From positions 1,918,815-1,982,814 of the forward strand of contig JAQFVV010012573.1 of assembly GCA_028023455.1 (NCBI GenBank): a DNA stretch of 64,000 bases, read 5' to 3'. This stretch comes from Epiperipatus broadwayi. Lineage: Eukaryota; Onychophora; Udeonychophora; Euonychophora; Peripatidae. The position numbers were made by a program, and so were the translations under genes. Below the pieces are notes generated by a model. That model saw nothing but the letters and a program-made list of their open reading frames with translations, had not been told where the DNA came from and searched no databases. Below are positions 1-11,610 of this stretch, in pieces. Numbering within the stretch: the first letter of the stretch is position 1; each line of letters begins with the position of its first letter.

Positions 1-452
1 AAAGAATCGTATGTATGATTAAAGTCACCCAACATCAATGCAGGAAAAGGGTTAGTTCTTAAGACCGCGTTGATAGTGTGGATGATTCTATAGATTATAT
101 CTGATGCTTTGGTCATGTAAACATTTATTATGTTAAGTGTCCATCCATTTACCTGTATAATGGCTATGAGGCAGTTAGAGTCTATATGAATTATTTTGAA
201 AAAGGTTATTTTAGATTTTTTATTAAAAAGAATTGCTACTCCACCAGATGCAGAGGAGGAGAAGGAATAATGGAAGTATCCAAATTTTTGTATTCTCTGT
301 ATGATGTTTTGGTCAGATAGTGTGTGAAGTTTTGTTTCATTGAGGCAAAGAACATCAGGTGTATTATGCTTAAGCCAGAATGATAATGCTTGGATTCTGC
401 CAAGGGAGTTCATGCCTCTGACGTTAATCGATGTTATGTTGAAAGTCATCAT
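1..452 (-). CDS. LINE ORF2, N-terminal AP-endonuclease domain (partial)
   Basis: The frame is open from an ATG at 452 (a second lies at 449) for about 150 codons to the window edge. Family landmarks are in order: SINVRGMN with Asn10, LCLNET with the catalytic Glu39, a SGGVAILF block, an INVY block, and LMLGDFN near residue 140, which carries the catalytic Asp and Asn. This endonuclease nicks target DNA to prime reverse transcription in the nucleus. The start overlaps the end of ORF1 by 29 bases in another frame, as in LINEs that couple ORF2 translation to ORF1. No stop or frameshift is seen in the visible part, unlike ORF1. The RT domain is off-window. Confidence 0.85.
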   Translation of the reverse strand, partial: MMTFNITSINVRGMNSLGRIQALSFWLKHNTPDVLCLNETKLHTLSDQNIIQRIQKFGYFHYSFSSSASGGVAILFNKKSKITFFKIIHIDSNCLIAIIQVNGWTLNIINVYMTKASDIIYRIIHTINAVLRTNPFPALMLGDFNHTYDS

Positions 453-2893
453 TGATAGTGAAACCGCTCTCTCGTGTGGGAGAGTTTGCCTGATTGGAAT
501 GTGATCCAGTTTCTAAGACCATAATATTCTGTTCCAGCATCAAATTGGTGGGGTGATGATAAGGTTCAGATTGTATTAGGTTCTTAGATAAGTTGAGGTC
601 TGGTGGAATAGGTTCAGGAATAGGCCACAATGATGGAGATAAGTCTATCAGTAAGCGTTCATTATCATTTTCATGTTGACATGAGGCCACTTTATTTTGA
701 GACAAAGGGTCAATCAGTTGTATGTTGTTATCTTGGTCTATTGTTTTTGTTTCATTTGTGAGGTTATATGAACTTGTGACTTTTGGAGAATGGTCTCTTC
801 ATTTTTTTTCACAAGGTCTATTTGGTGGGGGAATATTAGTCTTTGTTGCATCTCGAAGATTGTCACATTCATTGCTATTGCTACTTTCTTGTGATTGTTC
901 AGAGCTATTGTTTTTTTTTATGTTTTCTTTTACGTGGAATTCTGTTGCTGGCCATTGTAGTGTCGCTTTGTTCAGCATCGGTGTCCATGTCTGTTTGGCT
1001 GATTGTTGCTGTATCTGATGATGATACGCAATTGTCATTGGTATGCAGCTGTTCAGGAGTGAGTTGAAATTGTTCTGTTTCCAAGGAAGTTTTATCATTA
1101 GGAATTTTTGATGATGATGTAGTGTGATCTGTGGTATTGCTAGTGATATATTGTTGCTTGAGACTTGGGTATGTATTTGTTAGATGTTGATTTTCTTGAT
1201 CGCTATCACATTTGTGGAATTTGTACCGAATCTCTCCACAAATTATGCATTTTCTCTCTTGACAATCTTTTTTTAGATGGCCTCTCTGCCTGCAATGGAA
1301 GCATTGGGGTGGAAGGCCACGAAAGATGATGTTGAGTGGAGATTCGCCATGTTGAATTAGAGATGGGACTGATTGAGATGGAATTCCTTTTTTAAGAACT
1401 AGCTGAAATTGTGCAGTGTTGATGTATACTGTGGGATCATCGTTGTCTGCTACTAGGTATTGAAATTTGGTAATGGTGCCATAGTCTTTGAAGTGGCGCT
1501 GAAGGTCTGCCTTTTCAAAGTCCATGGTACATTTTTGAATTCGCCCTGTTAAAACAACTGGGCGGTTGAGGTCAATGTAGACAAGAAATTTGTTGTTTAG
1601 GAGTTTATGACTATTTCTAAAGGCAGCTTTAACTTGTTGGTTTGTGAACTGGATGATAAGATATCTTTCATTTGGATGAAAGAGGATCTTATGGATCGAT
1701 TTCCACCAGCCATGTGCTTTACATAGTTCATATAGTGATGATGTAGGGAATGTAGTATAGATTTAAACAGTTATCTGTAGTGGAAAGTATGAGAGAACAC
1801 TCATTATAATAGTTGAGTAGAGATTTGTGGAGTGGCAATGGGATGGTTTGGTTAAACTGTTCATTTATTATTTCATGGTTCTGAATATCACAAGTAGGAT
1901 TATCTGTAGATGTTGTTTGAGGATTAGAGTAGTTTGATGTAGACTGTTCTGTTTCTATTTCTTGTAAAAGTCTTGTAAAAGTCGAATTGCTTCCATGTAT
2001 TTATCAGGTTGTGATGTTTGATGATGTGTATTTATCATTATGTTAGCTCTGACCTTGTTTGCATATGTCATTTCATTCATCATTGGGCTTGTGGTTTTAT
2101 TATGCTCAGAGTTGTGAGGTAGTTGGTTTGAATCCCTGTATTCAGGGCCTGTGATATTGAATTTGTCAAACTCTGGGTGACTTAGTGAAGATTGTTTTGG
2201 AATGGGAGAGTGCATATCATTATGGTTTATGGTCGATTTCTGATTTGGTTTAATTATTGTAGTTTTGGAATTTTTATTTTCCTTTAAATGTTTTGGAGAT
2301 TTTATGAGATTTAGATTTGTGTTATTATATAAATTATTGTTGTTAATCTGTTTTCCCAGTTCTGGATTATTTAGTGGAGATAGATTAGTTTTTGATGGTG
2401 TTTGTAAAGTTTTGGTATTCTCTAAGTGATTCATTTTTTTGTTTGAGGCTGTAATTGGGGAATCATCATTTTTCCCCTGTTGCAAAGTTTTCCCATTGTT
2501 TCGCGAGTTTATGAGAGGAATTATACTTTTTTTAACGGTATGATCATTTCGAACATTTTCACCACTATTTTTAGGTTCATTAGGGGTTGCAATCTTTGCA
2601 TTTACAATTTGGAAATCACTAGATAATTTCGAATTATTTTCCCCTTTCACGTGACAGTGTTTCGATTTTAGCATAGATTTTATTATCGGGTTGTTAGTAG
2701 TCGAAGAAGAAAGAAATTGATTTTGATTATTTGAAATGCTTTCTACCATTGTAGATTTATTCTTAGGTTCTTTGGAGGGTTTATTGTTGTAATCCAAACT
2801 TTGGGACTCATCAGAGGTTTTAAGGTTAGTATATATATTTTTCCTCCCATTAGAGCGTTTAGGCCTTAGTATAGGCTTTATTACAGAGTCCAT
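424..2893 (-). pseudogene. LINE ORF1 (nucleic-acid chaperone) with CCHC knuckle, broken by frameshifts
   Basis: This is the ORF1 of the same LINE, about 820 codons if continuous. It exists as separate open blocks. Block 2893-1955 (312 aa) is Asn/Ser/Lys-rich and probably disordered. A folded, RRM-like region follows (about 1762-1400, LYELCKAHGWW and related strings). Block 1525-905 holds a CX2CX4HX4C zinc knuckle (CFHCRQRGHLKKDC) and a second Cys/His cluster just after it, then a basic tail. Block 705-424 is a further C-terminal piece. Frame is lost at an 11-bp tandem duplication (1961-1982), near 1763 (in-frame TAA), and at T-runs near 909-918 and 803-810. Homopolymer breaks could be sequencing errors; the 11-bp duplication is less easily explained that way. 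ORF1 products bind LINE RNA. Confidence 0.75.
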
Positions 2894-3115
2894 TTTAGCG
2901 GTTAACCGTAATTAATAAACGTTATTTAATTTAATGTTTCAAAACTACTTTAAAGTAGTAAATCGCGCTAAATAATTGCATAGAATAATAAAGATTGTAC
3001 TCACAGATATAGTTTTGTAATTTTCTCTCGAATTTTTCCCTTTTTAGTGCAAATATATTCACATCAGATGAGAGATGATGCAGAAGATCTGCATTCAGAG
3101 GCCGCCATTAAACCG
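2894..3115 (-). other. presumed LINE 5' untranslated/promoter region
   Basis: This stretch lies upstream of the LINE ORF1 start and is more complex than the TA-rich DNA beyond 3120. LINE promoters are usually internal to this segment, but no specific promoter element was recognised. Confidence 0.4.
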
Positions 3116-3190
3116 GAAGAAATACCAATAGATATTTACAAAAAATAATTATTTACAAGTATTTTATATTTATTCCATTTCTCTTTATTT

Positions 3191-3246
3191 AATGATATAT
3201 ATATATATATATCATTAAATATATCATATAAATAAAGTTGGAATCT

Positions 3247-3291
<45 letters not shown>

Positions 3292-3302
3292 AGATTCCAA
3301 CC
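3191..3302. repeat. (TA)n tracts forming two hairpins
   Basis: Alternating TA runs sit inside short unique inverted arms. One hairpin is AATGATAT...ATATCATT at 3191-3217. The other is GTTGGAATCTTATAT at 3236 against its reverse complement ending at 3302. The second is a near-perfect cruciform-capable palindrome of about 67 bp. Confidence 0.8.
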
Positions 3303-3826
3303 AGTCATCACCTAAACATTCACAGTAAATATAGCAATCAATATTTCTCACTGCTGACAAGGCAACCTTCTCAACTTTTTAATAGCAAGAATGGAAATCC
3401 ATTCTTACTAATGGTCCATTGAATATATATGGACACGTAAAGATTGCAACTTGACTACAGAGTATAAAATATTGTTTCAATGAAGTTTAAATAAACCTCT
3501 TTAAACATGAATATATATATATTGAAACAGACAGATCGAAGAATCGATCTTAGTTTCATGGTTGTCATTTAAGAACGGTAATTCTAAACCACTATTTACC
3601 CGCAATGAGACTTTTTCTATTCCAAGCCACATAAATTTTAAGTTATTTATTTTGTGTTTGTTTAAAAAGAATTTAATGTAAATAGTATGAGTATAAATGT
3701 CACAAATCATGATAAATAATATTTGTGTGTGTGTGGTTTGTGGATTTATGTTAGCTCAATTTAAAAGTTTCAATTGCGTGTATATTTTCTTTAAATTTTA
3801 ATTTTGCAAATTATACAAAGTCATTT

Positions 3827-3869
3827 AAAAATGCTGATCAAAAGTCACATTCCTTTGATCAGTATTTTT
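3827..3869. repeat. short hairpin
   Basis: AAAAATGCTGATCAA is followed after about 13 bases by TTGATCAGTATTTTT, one mismatch in 15 pairs. It lies in otherwise featureless DNA between 3303 and 4436. Confidence 0.6.
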
Positions 3870-5162
3870 AATCAAAATCTTACTTGTACAAAATGTATAG
3901 GATAATTAATTTGTACTTTGATGAATTAACATAATGAATGTATATTTTTGTATTCACGAATTCCGATGTAATTGTTTTGTCAATTTAGAATCATGTATTA
4001 AATTTAAAAATAAATGAAAACCGAACAATGGAAATGAGAAACGTAGAAATCTTATCAAGAAAGGCAAATGCTATTGTATAGTCAAAAATTAGATATTGCT
4101 GGAGGCCAGGAAATCAAAGGAGGCGGAGTCATGAACAAAAACTAGGCAGAAAGGTCAACCGTAGCCATCTTTAATATAGGATAGACACTCTAACTTTTGA
4201 CTTGGCTGTGCTTAGATCGTCTCAAGCTACAGCAAAGTAGTTGTTCCAGAGAAATCACTTCAACCGTTATTAAGAAGTTGCCCGGTAAACTGCAATCATG
4301 ATGGGCTAAGTCCAAGAAGCTGATCCCTGTTCTGCCAATTTAAATCTTTCATACCGCTGATCTGTAATGTTTTCTGTGCTTCCAGTCTTCCAAATTCCAA
4401 CATTTAAATTAACCATGCCTTTCTAAGAAATTCAAAATGCGCGCCTACGTTCTTCATACATATCACTGCAAGAAGAAAAGCCGGACGAAGAAAGAATGGT
4501 AACTTTTGTTATATGAACTTTTTAACTTTCCTCTCAGTAATAATTTTATATTTAATCTGTTAACCTAATTAATTGCATGTAAATTTCTTGTTTTCCATTT
4601 GAAAATGTTACACTAAAACCTGTCAGTAAATTTCTTCTCTAATATTTCTGGGCTCTAGTCTGTAGATGATAATTATTAATCTTTGTGCCTACTAATAATC
4701 CATTTGTGAATACATTTATATTTTTACTATTACTTATTTTACAAACAAAACGATGCCAATAATAATATTTCTCAACTCTAATTAAAGTCAGTAAAGTTTA
4801 TCTCACAATATTTATTATATTCATTTTAAAAGTAATTTTCTTATATCGAACTAAAAATTGTTCCATTTATGTTGAGTTGAGAAATATTCAAATATTTTTA
4901 TTATTTCTTTTACTTCGTCAAGATATTTTAATCTATACTCCAAATCTCAAATGCTTAAAACAGTCTAAAATTTTATTATAATTTTTTTTTATATATTATT
5001 ACGGAGTAAGAATAATAAGTGAATATTTTATTGCTATTATTACCTTCCGAACAATCTGGGGAGTCATGGGTTTCAGAGTGAAATTAATTAATTATTACTT
5101 TTGCGATCGTTTGATTTCGCCATGTTTTTATTGAATAGTTATATTGGACTGTTGCGTAGAAA
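3870..5162. other. intergenic DNA, mostly AT-rich, with a more complex block at 4020-4500
   Basis: No convincing gene is present. The block around 4020-4500 is less AT-rich and not visibly repeated elsewhere in the window. It contains one short exon-like frame, listed separately. From 4500 to 5160 the sequence is simple AT-rich DNA with no recognised feature. Confidence 0.4.
4437..4498 (+). CDS. possible short first exon (very tentative)
   Basis: An ATG at 4437 opens 20 codons beginning MRAYVLHTYHCKKKSR, ending at a splice-donor-like ATG|GTAACT (GT at 4499-4500). The piece is in the GC-richer part of this interval. No partner exon was found, the peptide is basic and unrecognised, and such patterns occur by chance. 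Confidence 0.12.
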
Positions 5163-5459
5163 ATGTTATGGAGTGAACAGGTTTTATATAATTTCATTTT
5201 AAAATCCACTTCCGATCACTCTTCCTCGATGTTATTGTGGCAATGCCTTTACCTTCGCCTAAGTTGGCGTCTCGTTTTGCTACCACATGGAGAGAAAGAA
5301 ATTCTTCTCCAGGTAATCTCTTGGATCACCGGGGTTCGAAAACGAGCCCGGCTGGTTGCAGTGTCCCGGATCTACTTGGGGGCATTAAGACTTGTCAAAG
5401 TACAAGCCGCCCGGTATTCCGTCAATGCACCGCAAGTTATTATTTGTAGTATACCTTAA
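5163..5459 (+). CDS. unrecognised 98-aa ORF in a GC-richer island
   Basis: An ATG frame runs 98 codons. A second overlapping frame (5237-5449, 70 aa) is also open. The segment 5225-5456 is clearly richer in G+C than the flanking DNA and contains GGTTCGAAAAC, which resembles an RNA polymerase III B box. I recognise no domain, signal peptide or zinc motif. It could be an exon, a decayed retroelement piece or a tRNA-derived SINE; two overlapping open frames suggest composition rather than coding. No Shine-Dalgarno or promoter argument applies in a eukaryote. Confidence 0.2.
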   Translation: MLWSEQVLYNFILKSTSDHSSSMLLWQCLYLRLSWRLVLLPHGEKEILLQVISWITGVRKRARLVAVSRIYLGALRLVKVQAARYSVNAPQVIICSIP

Positions 5460-5936
5460 TCCCTGCAACCATCAGTACATCAGTATTATATATTATATTT
5501 CTATATAAAACCGCCTCCCATTTATCCGTATACGCAATGGTTTGAATCTATTAAAATAAAACAACTTAATATAAACTAGTGGTTAAATATTTTAAGTGCT
5601 CCAATTACTCTGATTCTCATATCAACCTGGACAACCATTTAAACATATAAATATTGGCATGGGTTTGTTAATCAGTACAAACCGATTATTGATGACTAGT
5701 AGCAATTTATTACAAATACATATGAGAGTTTTACCGTACCTGTAAATAATATTATTCAATGCTTTCAATAATTTATTAAAAATTTATCTAACCTAATTTT
5801 GTCTCTCTTGCATTATTATTCTCGAAATCGAGTCAATCACCTGCTGTCTGTATCGACAACTTAAATATATACATTAAATTATTAGCTTAACAATATCCCG
5901 ACTATAAGATATCTATGAAATAGCTGATTGTAGGTA
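5460..5936. other. AT-rich intergenic DNA
   Basis: No open frame, repeat pair or motif worth naming was found here. Confidence 0.5.
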
Positions 5937-6125
5937 ATTTAGTCTGTGTTTTTCGATGAGCTAGTAAAGGGAAAACCCCGTACCATTGTAATGTTGTCAT
6001 CGGTGGGTCATGCCAGGGTTTTGGGTTTGAATTTAGTTTGTATTTGGGAATTTATTCCTAGACGTGGACTGGGTTTGAATTCGGATTACTGTGTGTGATT
6101 AAGCATGGTGATTTTTACCGGTACA
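5937..6125. repeat. unclassified complex segment with repeated GGGTTTGAATT motif
   Basis: This GC-richer stretch has GGGTTTGAATT twice (near 6022 and 6068) and is followed by (TA)n. The motif resembles a degenerate B box, so a tRNA-derived SINE remnant is possible, but no other copy was seen in the window. Confidence 0.25.
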
Positions 6126-6141
6126 ATATATATATATATAT

Positions 6142-6462
6142 TAAATAGAGGAATTTGATTAGGATTTCCAGTTTTATTCATTCTCATTCTATCTCAAACA
6201 ACCGATGCCCATGACAATATACATCTAAAGAAGAAAAATGATCCCCAATATATTATATACTGAGCACTGATTGTATATATATGTCAAAGATTATGATCTA
6301 AATTATGATCTTGTCCAACTGATGAGTGCTGGTTCTGCATGAAATACATATATTGGTATCATTTATTATTTCACATGTGCATGGCCATGCATATTTTTTG
6401 TTTGAGATGTAATTGAGAATGAATAATGACTCAAAATTCTAAGTTCAAATCCCTCTATTTAT
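6142..6462. repeat. SINE-like family 1, copy A (inverted dimer)
   Basis: The left part begins TAAATAGAGGAATTTGATT and carries the family's 'ATGCCCATGACAATATAC' region. The right part (about 6255-6462) is a reverse copy ending AAGTTCAAATCCCTCTATTTA. The two ends pair, so the copy is a palindrome. Family 1 is defined by copies A-H in this window. In the reverse orientation its edge reads TCTGTGTTCAAATCCC, which resembles a Pol III B box (GTTCAAATCC), so a tRNA-derived head is likely. Confidence 0.6.
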
Positions 6463-6837
6463 TATAATAAACAATAAGTATACTTAATGAATAGGTTAAT
6501 TATATATACACATGCTTTTTATCACCCAGTAGATGACGTGTGATCAAATTGAAATGTTGGTATTTTAATATTTAAATTTTTAAAACGGATGAACCTACAA
6601 AATATGTCTTTTATATATATATATATATATAACGCTAAATAGATATATTCTGTATCAAAAGCCTTGCTTAGTAATTTTTTGCAGTTTATTACTGTATTAT
6701 TTTTTTGTTGTCCATACATTCCTATGGAGTATAATTTTTACATTCTATTATGATATATATATATATATAACTATTATAAACCGATGTCTGTATTTCTTCA
6801 AAGTAATATACCCGTAATCTTATAATTAAATAGTAGT

Positions 6838-7215
6838 AAATTCAGTAATAAAAAAAAATATTTTTTGAAAAAAACAAAAAAAATCTTCACTTAGGAACGT
6901 TTTTGACTATGCTTGTAGTCTTTGTCACCTAATTCATTGAAAGTTCAACCTTCCCATAAATCCGTGATCTTAACGTTAGTTGCCTTCCTATTGATTAAGT
7001 CTTGCCTGTATTTATATATTAGCAAATACAGGCAAAACTTAAACAATAGGGAAGCAGCTGACATTAAGATAATGGAATTATGGAAAGGTTGACCTTTCAA
7101 AGAACTACTTGATAAAGACTACTAGGCTAGTCAAAAGCACTCCTAAGTAAAGATTTTATATATTTTTTTGTCCTTTTCAAAAAAAATATTTTTTTTTTAT
7201 TACTGTATTTCCTAA
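6838..7215. repeat. inverted repeat, MITE-like, ~180-bp arms
   Basis: The arms 6838-7014 and about 7030-7215 are imperfect reverse complements. Matching landmarks are CAGTAATAAAA at the outer ends, TTTTGACTA, GTAGTCTTT, and GCCTGTATTT at the inner ends. The loop is about 15 bases. No transposase is inside. The structure fits a miniature inverted-repeat or foldback element; its target duplication is unclear. Confidence 0.75.
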
Positions 7216-7224
7216 TATTTAAAA

Positions 7225-7700
7225 ATAAGATTACATATATATATATAATTAGAAGAAAATTGAACTCAAATTTTCAAGTTTCCTACAATGATCCACTCCA
7301 CCTTGTGCAACCAATATACATGACCACTATGAAAAAGATAAATGGTATCCAATATACATATATGGTGCTGAACCAGCACTCATCATTTGGTCCAGATCAC
7401 CATCTTTCTCACAGATATTCAACCAGTGCTCAGTTTTATATTAAGGTAGCAAGTCTTCAAACTTTAATGGACAAACTTCAATTTTCTCCACCATCCAACT
7501 CTTCAGTCTTCTACTTCATTGAAAATATGAGGATATAATGCTCAAAGCCATTGATGATGGCAATATTATTGTTATACTCATGTTGAGTTTAAGTCACTCT
7601 GATCCCATATGTACAGGGCCCTAATATGTCCATTTAAATATACAGAAGAGGGATGATCAGAATTTAAGCTGAATATGTAATATTTAAATACATGTATAAT
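7225..7700 (+). repeat. SINE-like family 1, copy B (near full length)
   Basis: This is a long copy of family 1, about 450 bases, from ATTGAACTCAAATTTTCAAG through the CCAGCACTCATCA block, the CTCCACCATCCAACTCTTC block and the tail TCCATTTAAATATACAGAAG to AATATTTAAAT near 7695. It serves as a reference for the other copies. The 92-codon frame inside it is a chance frame within the repeat. Confidence 0.7.
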
Positions 7701-7720
7701 AAAAAAATAAATTTAATGTT

Positions 7721-7940
7721 ATTAAAAGGGATTTGAACTCAAAATTTCAAGCTCCCTACAACTATATATTTTACCTTACACAACCAATACACATGACCAC
7801 ATACATGTGAAAAAGATAAATGATCTTCAATATTATATTTTGTGCTGAACCAGCACTCATCAGTTGTTCCAGATCAACATCTCTCACACATATATACAAT
7901 TAACACTCAGTTTAAATTACATTAAGTTTAGTATAGACAA
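7721..7940 (+). repeat. SINE-like family 1, copy C (truncated)
   Basis: It begins AAAAGGGATTTGAACTC, matches copy B through the CCAGCACTCATCAG block and stops near CTCAGTTTAAATTACATTAAG. It stands directly behind copy B in the same orientation. Confidence 0.7.
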
Positions 7941-7945
7941 TATAT

Positions 7946-8010
7946 ATGTATTTAAATATTATATGTATTTAAATGTTATATGTATTTAAATGTTATATTT
8001 ATGTATTCCA
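7946..8010. repeat. short tandem repeat, ~19-bp unit
   Basis: TATGTATTTAAATGTTA-type units recur about three to four times in a row, followed by (TA)n-containing DNA up to 8126. Confidence 0.6.
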
Positions 8011-8166
8011 TCTTTATTGTTAAAAGGAGATTGTCTTGACAACAGTTTGATATTGCTGTTATATATATTGGGACTGTCTAAATGTTGACTGGTCTCTAAT
8101 GATTATATATATATATATATATATATAATTAGCCTATTCATTTAATGTACTGAATGTTTACTATAT

Positions 8167-8516
8167 AAATAAATAGAGGGATTTGAACTTAGGAGTTTAC
8201 AGTCTATATTCATCCTCTACTTCATCTCAAAGCCATCTATTTACTTATATATATATGTTAATACGTGTCTGTGTCAAAATTGTGAGTGAAGAAAATTTGA
8301 CACTTGGAAATCAAATTGTAATAATTTGATTTTTATAACTACTGATCAAGTCACAAAGACGTGTAAGAGATTATGACCTGGGCCAAAAACAATGAGTGCC
8401 GGTTTAACATAAAATGCATTTTGGAAGGCATTTGTCTTTTACATATATATTTATATGTTTCAGGAATGTGTTGTAGAGTAAGAAGTTCAAATATATCTAA
8501 AAAAAAAAAAAAAAAA
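8167..8516. repeat. SINE-like family 1, copy D (inverted dimer) with A-run
   Basis: The left edge is AATAGAGGGATTTGAACTTAG. The right part (about 8360-8500) is a reversed, decayed copy containing AATGAGTGCCGGTTTAACAT and ending AAGTTCAAATATATCT, followed by an A-run at 8499-8516. The paired edges make this a palindromic dimer like copies A, E and G. Confidence 0.5.
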
Positions 8517-9162
<646 letters not shown>

Positions 9163-9460
9163 AAGAAGAAGAAGGCTGTCATCGATTAGCTCCTGCATAC
9201 TGCCTGATGTCATGTTTCCATGCAAAAGCACAGAAATATACTGCTCACGGGCCTATAGAACAGTTCTGTTCATATTGGCCACTAAGCAGCTTTTGTGCTT
9301 CCTGGTACTATTGCACACTTCACAGATCGCTACAGTATGATGTGAGGGTGTGTAGATTTCAAGTTGTCCTAAGTCTTTGCATGTGCATTCGAAGTATTTA
9401 TTTTTTATATGATCTGACGTAGTTTCAGATAGTATTAATTGTAAGACAAAAGACACACTT
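9163..9460 (-). pseudogene. unrecognised coding-like remnant beside (AAT)n, probably a retroelement tail
   Basis: This block is richer in G+C than its surroundings. On the minus strand a 67-codon frame (9456-9253) ends with two Cys pairs, including CEVCNSTRKHKSC, and a shifted frame continues toward the (AAT)n tract. Several LINE families end in (AAT)n, so this may be the 3' part of one. I do not recognise the family. A host exon is possible but less likely beside a microsatellite. Confidence 0.25.
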
Positions 9461-9699
9461 CCATACCCATATTTTAAGGTTAAATAAATTTCAAAAGTGT
9501 ACGTTTCCGCATTATATAGGAATCATGCGTAAAATGTATTTTGTGCAGGGACAGCTATGAAACTTTCAAAGCATAAGCTTGGCTTGATCAAATTGAATTG
9601 TGTTTTGTAGATTGTTTTAAAATAGTGTTAAAAAAAATTTTTTTTTGATCAGATGTTAATTGAAAAAAAGAAATATTAGATTTTATTAAATAATTTTGT

Positions 9700-10013
9700 T
9701 TTTAAAAATGTTGTGTATGTTGTGATGGATGATCTTTCGGATCATCAAAACCATCAGATCCATCTCCCCTGCCAATTCCGTCACTACATGCTGAGATGAA
9801 TAATGTTTTAAAAATTGTCTCACATGTGACAGATGATCCTTCAAATCGGCAAAGACATCAGATCCCCCTCCCTGCGAATTCCAGTGCTGTGAATGCTGAC
9901 ATATAGTAGTGTAAAAAAAGTAAATTATAAATCAGCCCAGTAACATTATTGGTTTTTGACTAGCAACAGTGACATCAGCCAGTGTGCAGGGGCTAATCAA
10001 CGATAACCACCAC
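9700..10013. repeat. degenerate ~110-bp tandem duplication leading into (AAT)n
   Basis: Two similar blocks start at about 9724 (GATGGATGATCTTTCGGATC) and 9830 (GACAGATGATCCTTCAAATC). Both contain CATCAGATCC followed by a CCCTGC(C/G)AATTCC string. The sequence then runs through CAGTGTGCAGGGGCTAATCA directly into (AAT)n. This resembles the 3' end of a retroelement with an (AAT)n tail. Confidence 0.45.
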
Positions 10014-10082
<69 letters not shown>

Positions 10083-10110
10083 TAACAACAACAACAACAA
10101 CAACAACAAC

Positions 10111-10163
<53 letters not shown>

Positions 10164-10205
10164 TAATAATAATATATATTAAACTATGCAACAGTAGGGA
10201 CCTCC

Positions 10206-10265
<60 letters not shown>
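10014..10265. repeat. compound (AAT)n/(AAC)n microsatellite
   Basis: AAT units run from 10014, switch to AAC units near 10078-10110, return to AAT until about 10163, and a second AAT block lies at 10207-10265 ending in (GATA)n. Confidence 0.95.
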
Positions 10266-11246
10266 GATAGATAGATATATAACTAAATATAATAATAAAA
10301 AAACCTATTCCATAACATAATTAAAGTTTAATTATTCTGCACAAATTTTCTTTTACGTTTTTTTGTTAAATGCTTATTACAAAATCATTAACAATTAACT
10401 TATTGAACCAAGATTAGCAAATCCAGTACTCATAATGCAATGCTTTTTTTTCCCTCTGAATTTATATTTTTGCTAGGTTGATTGTAGCATACTTGGATTA
10501 GTTAAAACACTTCTGAAATCTTCTTATGATATTTCTACTATACCACCAACAAACCTGTTTAAATCCTGACAAATTATACCATGACATTTTTTTTTTGATG
10601 AAAATATTTATTATTTAATTTTAAAAAAAGTATTGTTGAAGTTGAAAAATATTTTTTAAATATAAATTATCAAATGATAAAACAACATAAAAAGGGTGAG
10701 GGAAATCTTCTTTAAGATTCCTTGAGCTTCTGGAATGGCTAAATTTATATATAAAGTATGTAACAAGTGTTTAGTGAAGACTGAAAAGTTTTATTATTGT
10801 GGATGAAGAATATAAACAAAAAGTATATTTCAATCCATAATGTATTGCATCAAAAATATTGACTCTACATAAATTTTTTAGTAAAAATCCATAAACCTTT
10901 CATCAAAAACATAGTACAACTATTTGTAAACCTAATAGAATTTCAACCAGTATTATCTTTGCATTTCCTGGCTATTTAAAATGAAATTTTAATTTTTAAA
11001 TCACAAGGTACATTTCTATTATTATGATACTAATATTCGCTGTAACAAATACTTTTATTTGTTAATTTGCTTCTATTTCTTGAATTGTTCCCAGTCACTA
11101 TCTATTTAAAATCTTAATGGCAAATGAGAAGTGGTTTCTGTTTTTTCTCTGAATTTAACTTAGTAATCTATCTATAAATTTGAGTGATAAGTTGTCTTTA
11201 TATTTGTTATAGATTCTAAAATAACATTATGCATATATTAAATAAT
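10266..11246. other. AT-rich intergenic DNA
   Basis: No gene, repeat pair or regulatory motif was recognised. Confidence 0.5.
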
Positions 11247-11610
11247 AAAAATAAATCCTACATATGATATATAGAATAAAATATCTTTATCTAATAACAA
11301 AATATTTTATGACAATAGCTGTAATACAATCATATAATGAATGGAGAGTTATTTATGTGTTATTATGAAGATATTAAAGCATAAATTATAGGCTTGTGTT
11401 AATTTTATATAAAGCCAGTAGATGTTACTATGTATGCAATATAAGTTATTTTTGTAGTTAAGATATATTGAAAAGGGCAAAAATTTAAAAATTTCTGAAA
11501 AGAGCTTTTTTATGTTATAATTATATGCTTATATTACAGCTACTGTCATATATTATTTTGTTGTTAGATAAATATATTTTATTCTATATATCATATCTAG
11601 GATTTATTTT
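11247..11610. repeat. inverted repeat with ~90-bp arms
   Basis: Left arm 11247-11340 (AAATCCTACATATGATATAT...) pairs with right arm 11515-11610 (...ATATATCATATCTAGGATTT). Both contain the TAATACA/TATTACAGCT and ATAACAAAATA/TATTTTGTTGTTA landmarks. The loop of about 175 bases has no coding capacity. Confidence 0.65.

Larger units (their letters stand above)
1..3115 (-). mobile_element. 5' portion of a two-ORF LINE retrotransposon
   Basis: A non-LTR retrotransposon reads right to left. A 5' untranslated stretch (about 2894-3115) is followed by ORF1 (2893-424) and the start of ORF2 (452 to beyond base 1). The 5' boundary is placed near 3115, where moderately GC-rich sequence gives way to (TA)n-rich DNA. 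ORF1 carries a CCHC knuckle and ORF2 opens with an AP-endonuclease, the layout of jockey, I or L1-like LINEs. The RT lies outside the window, so the clade is not decided. LINE C-terminal fragments at 12.4, 33, 39.8 and 62-64 kb may be of the same broad type. No target duplication could be checked. Confidence 0.8.
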
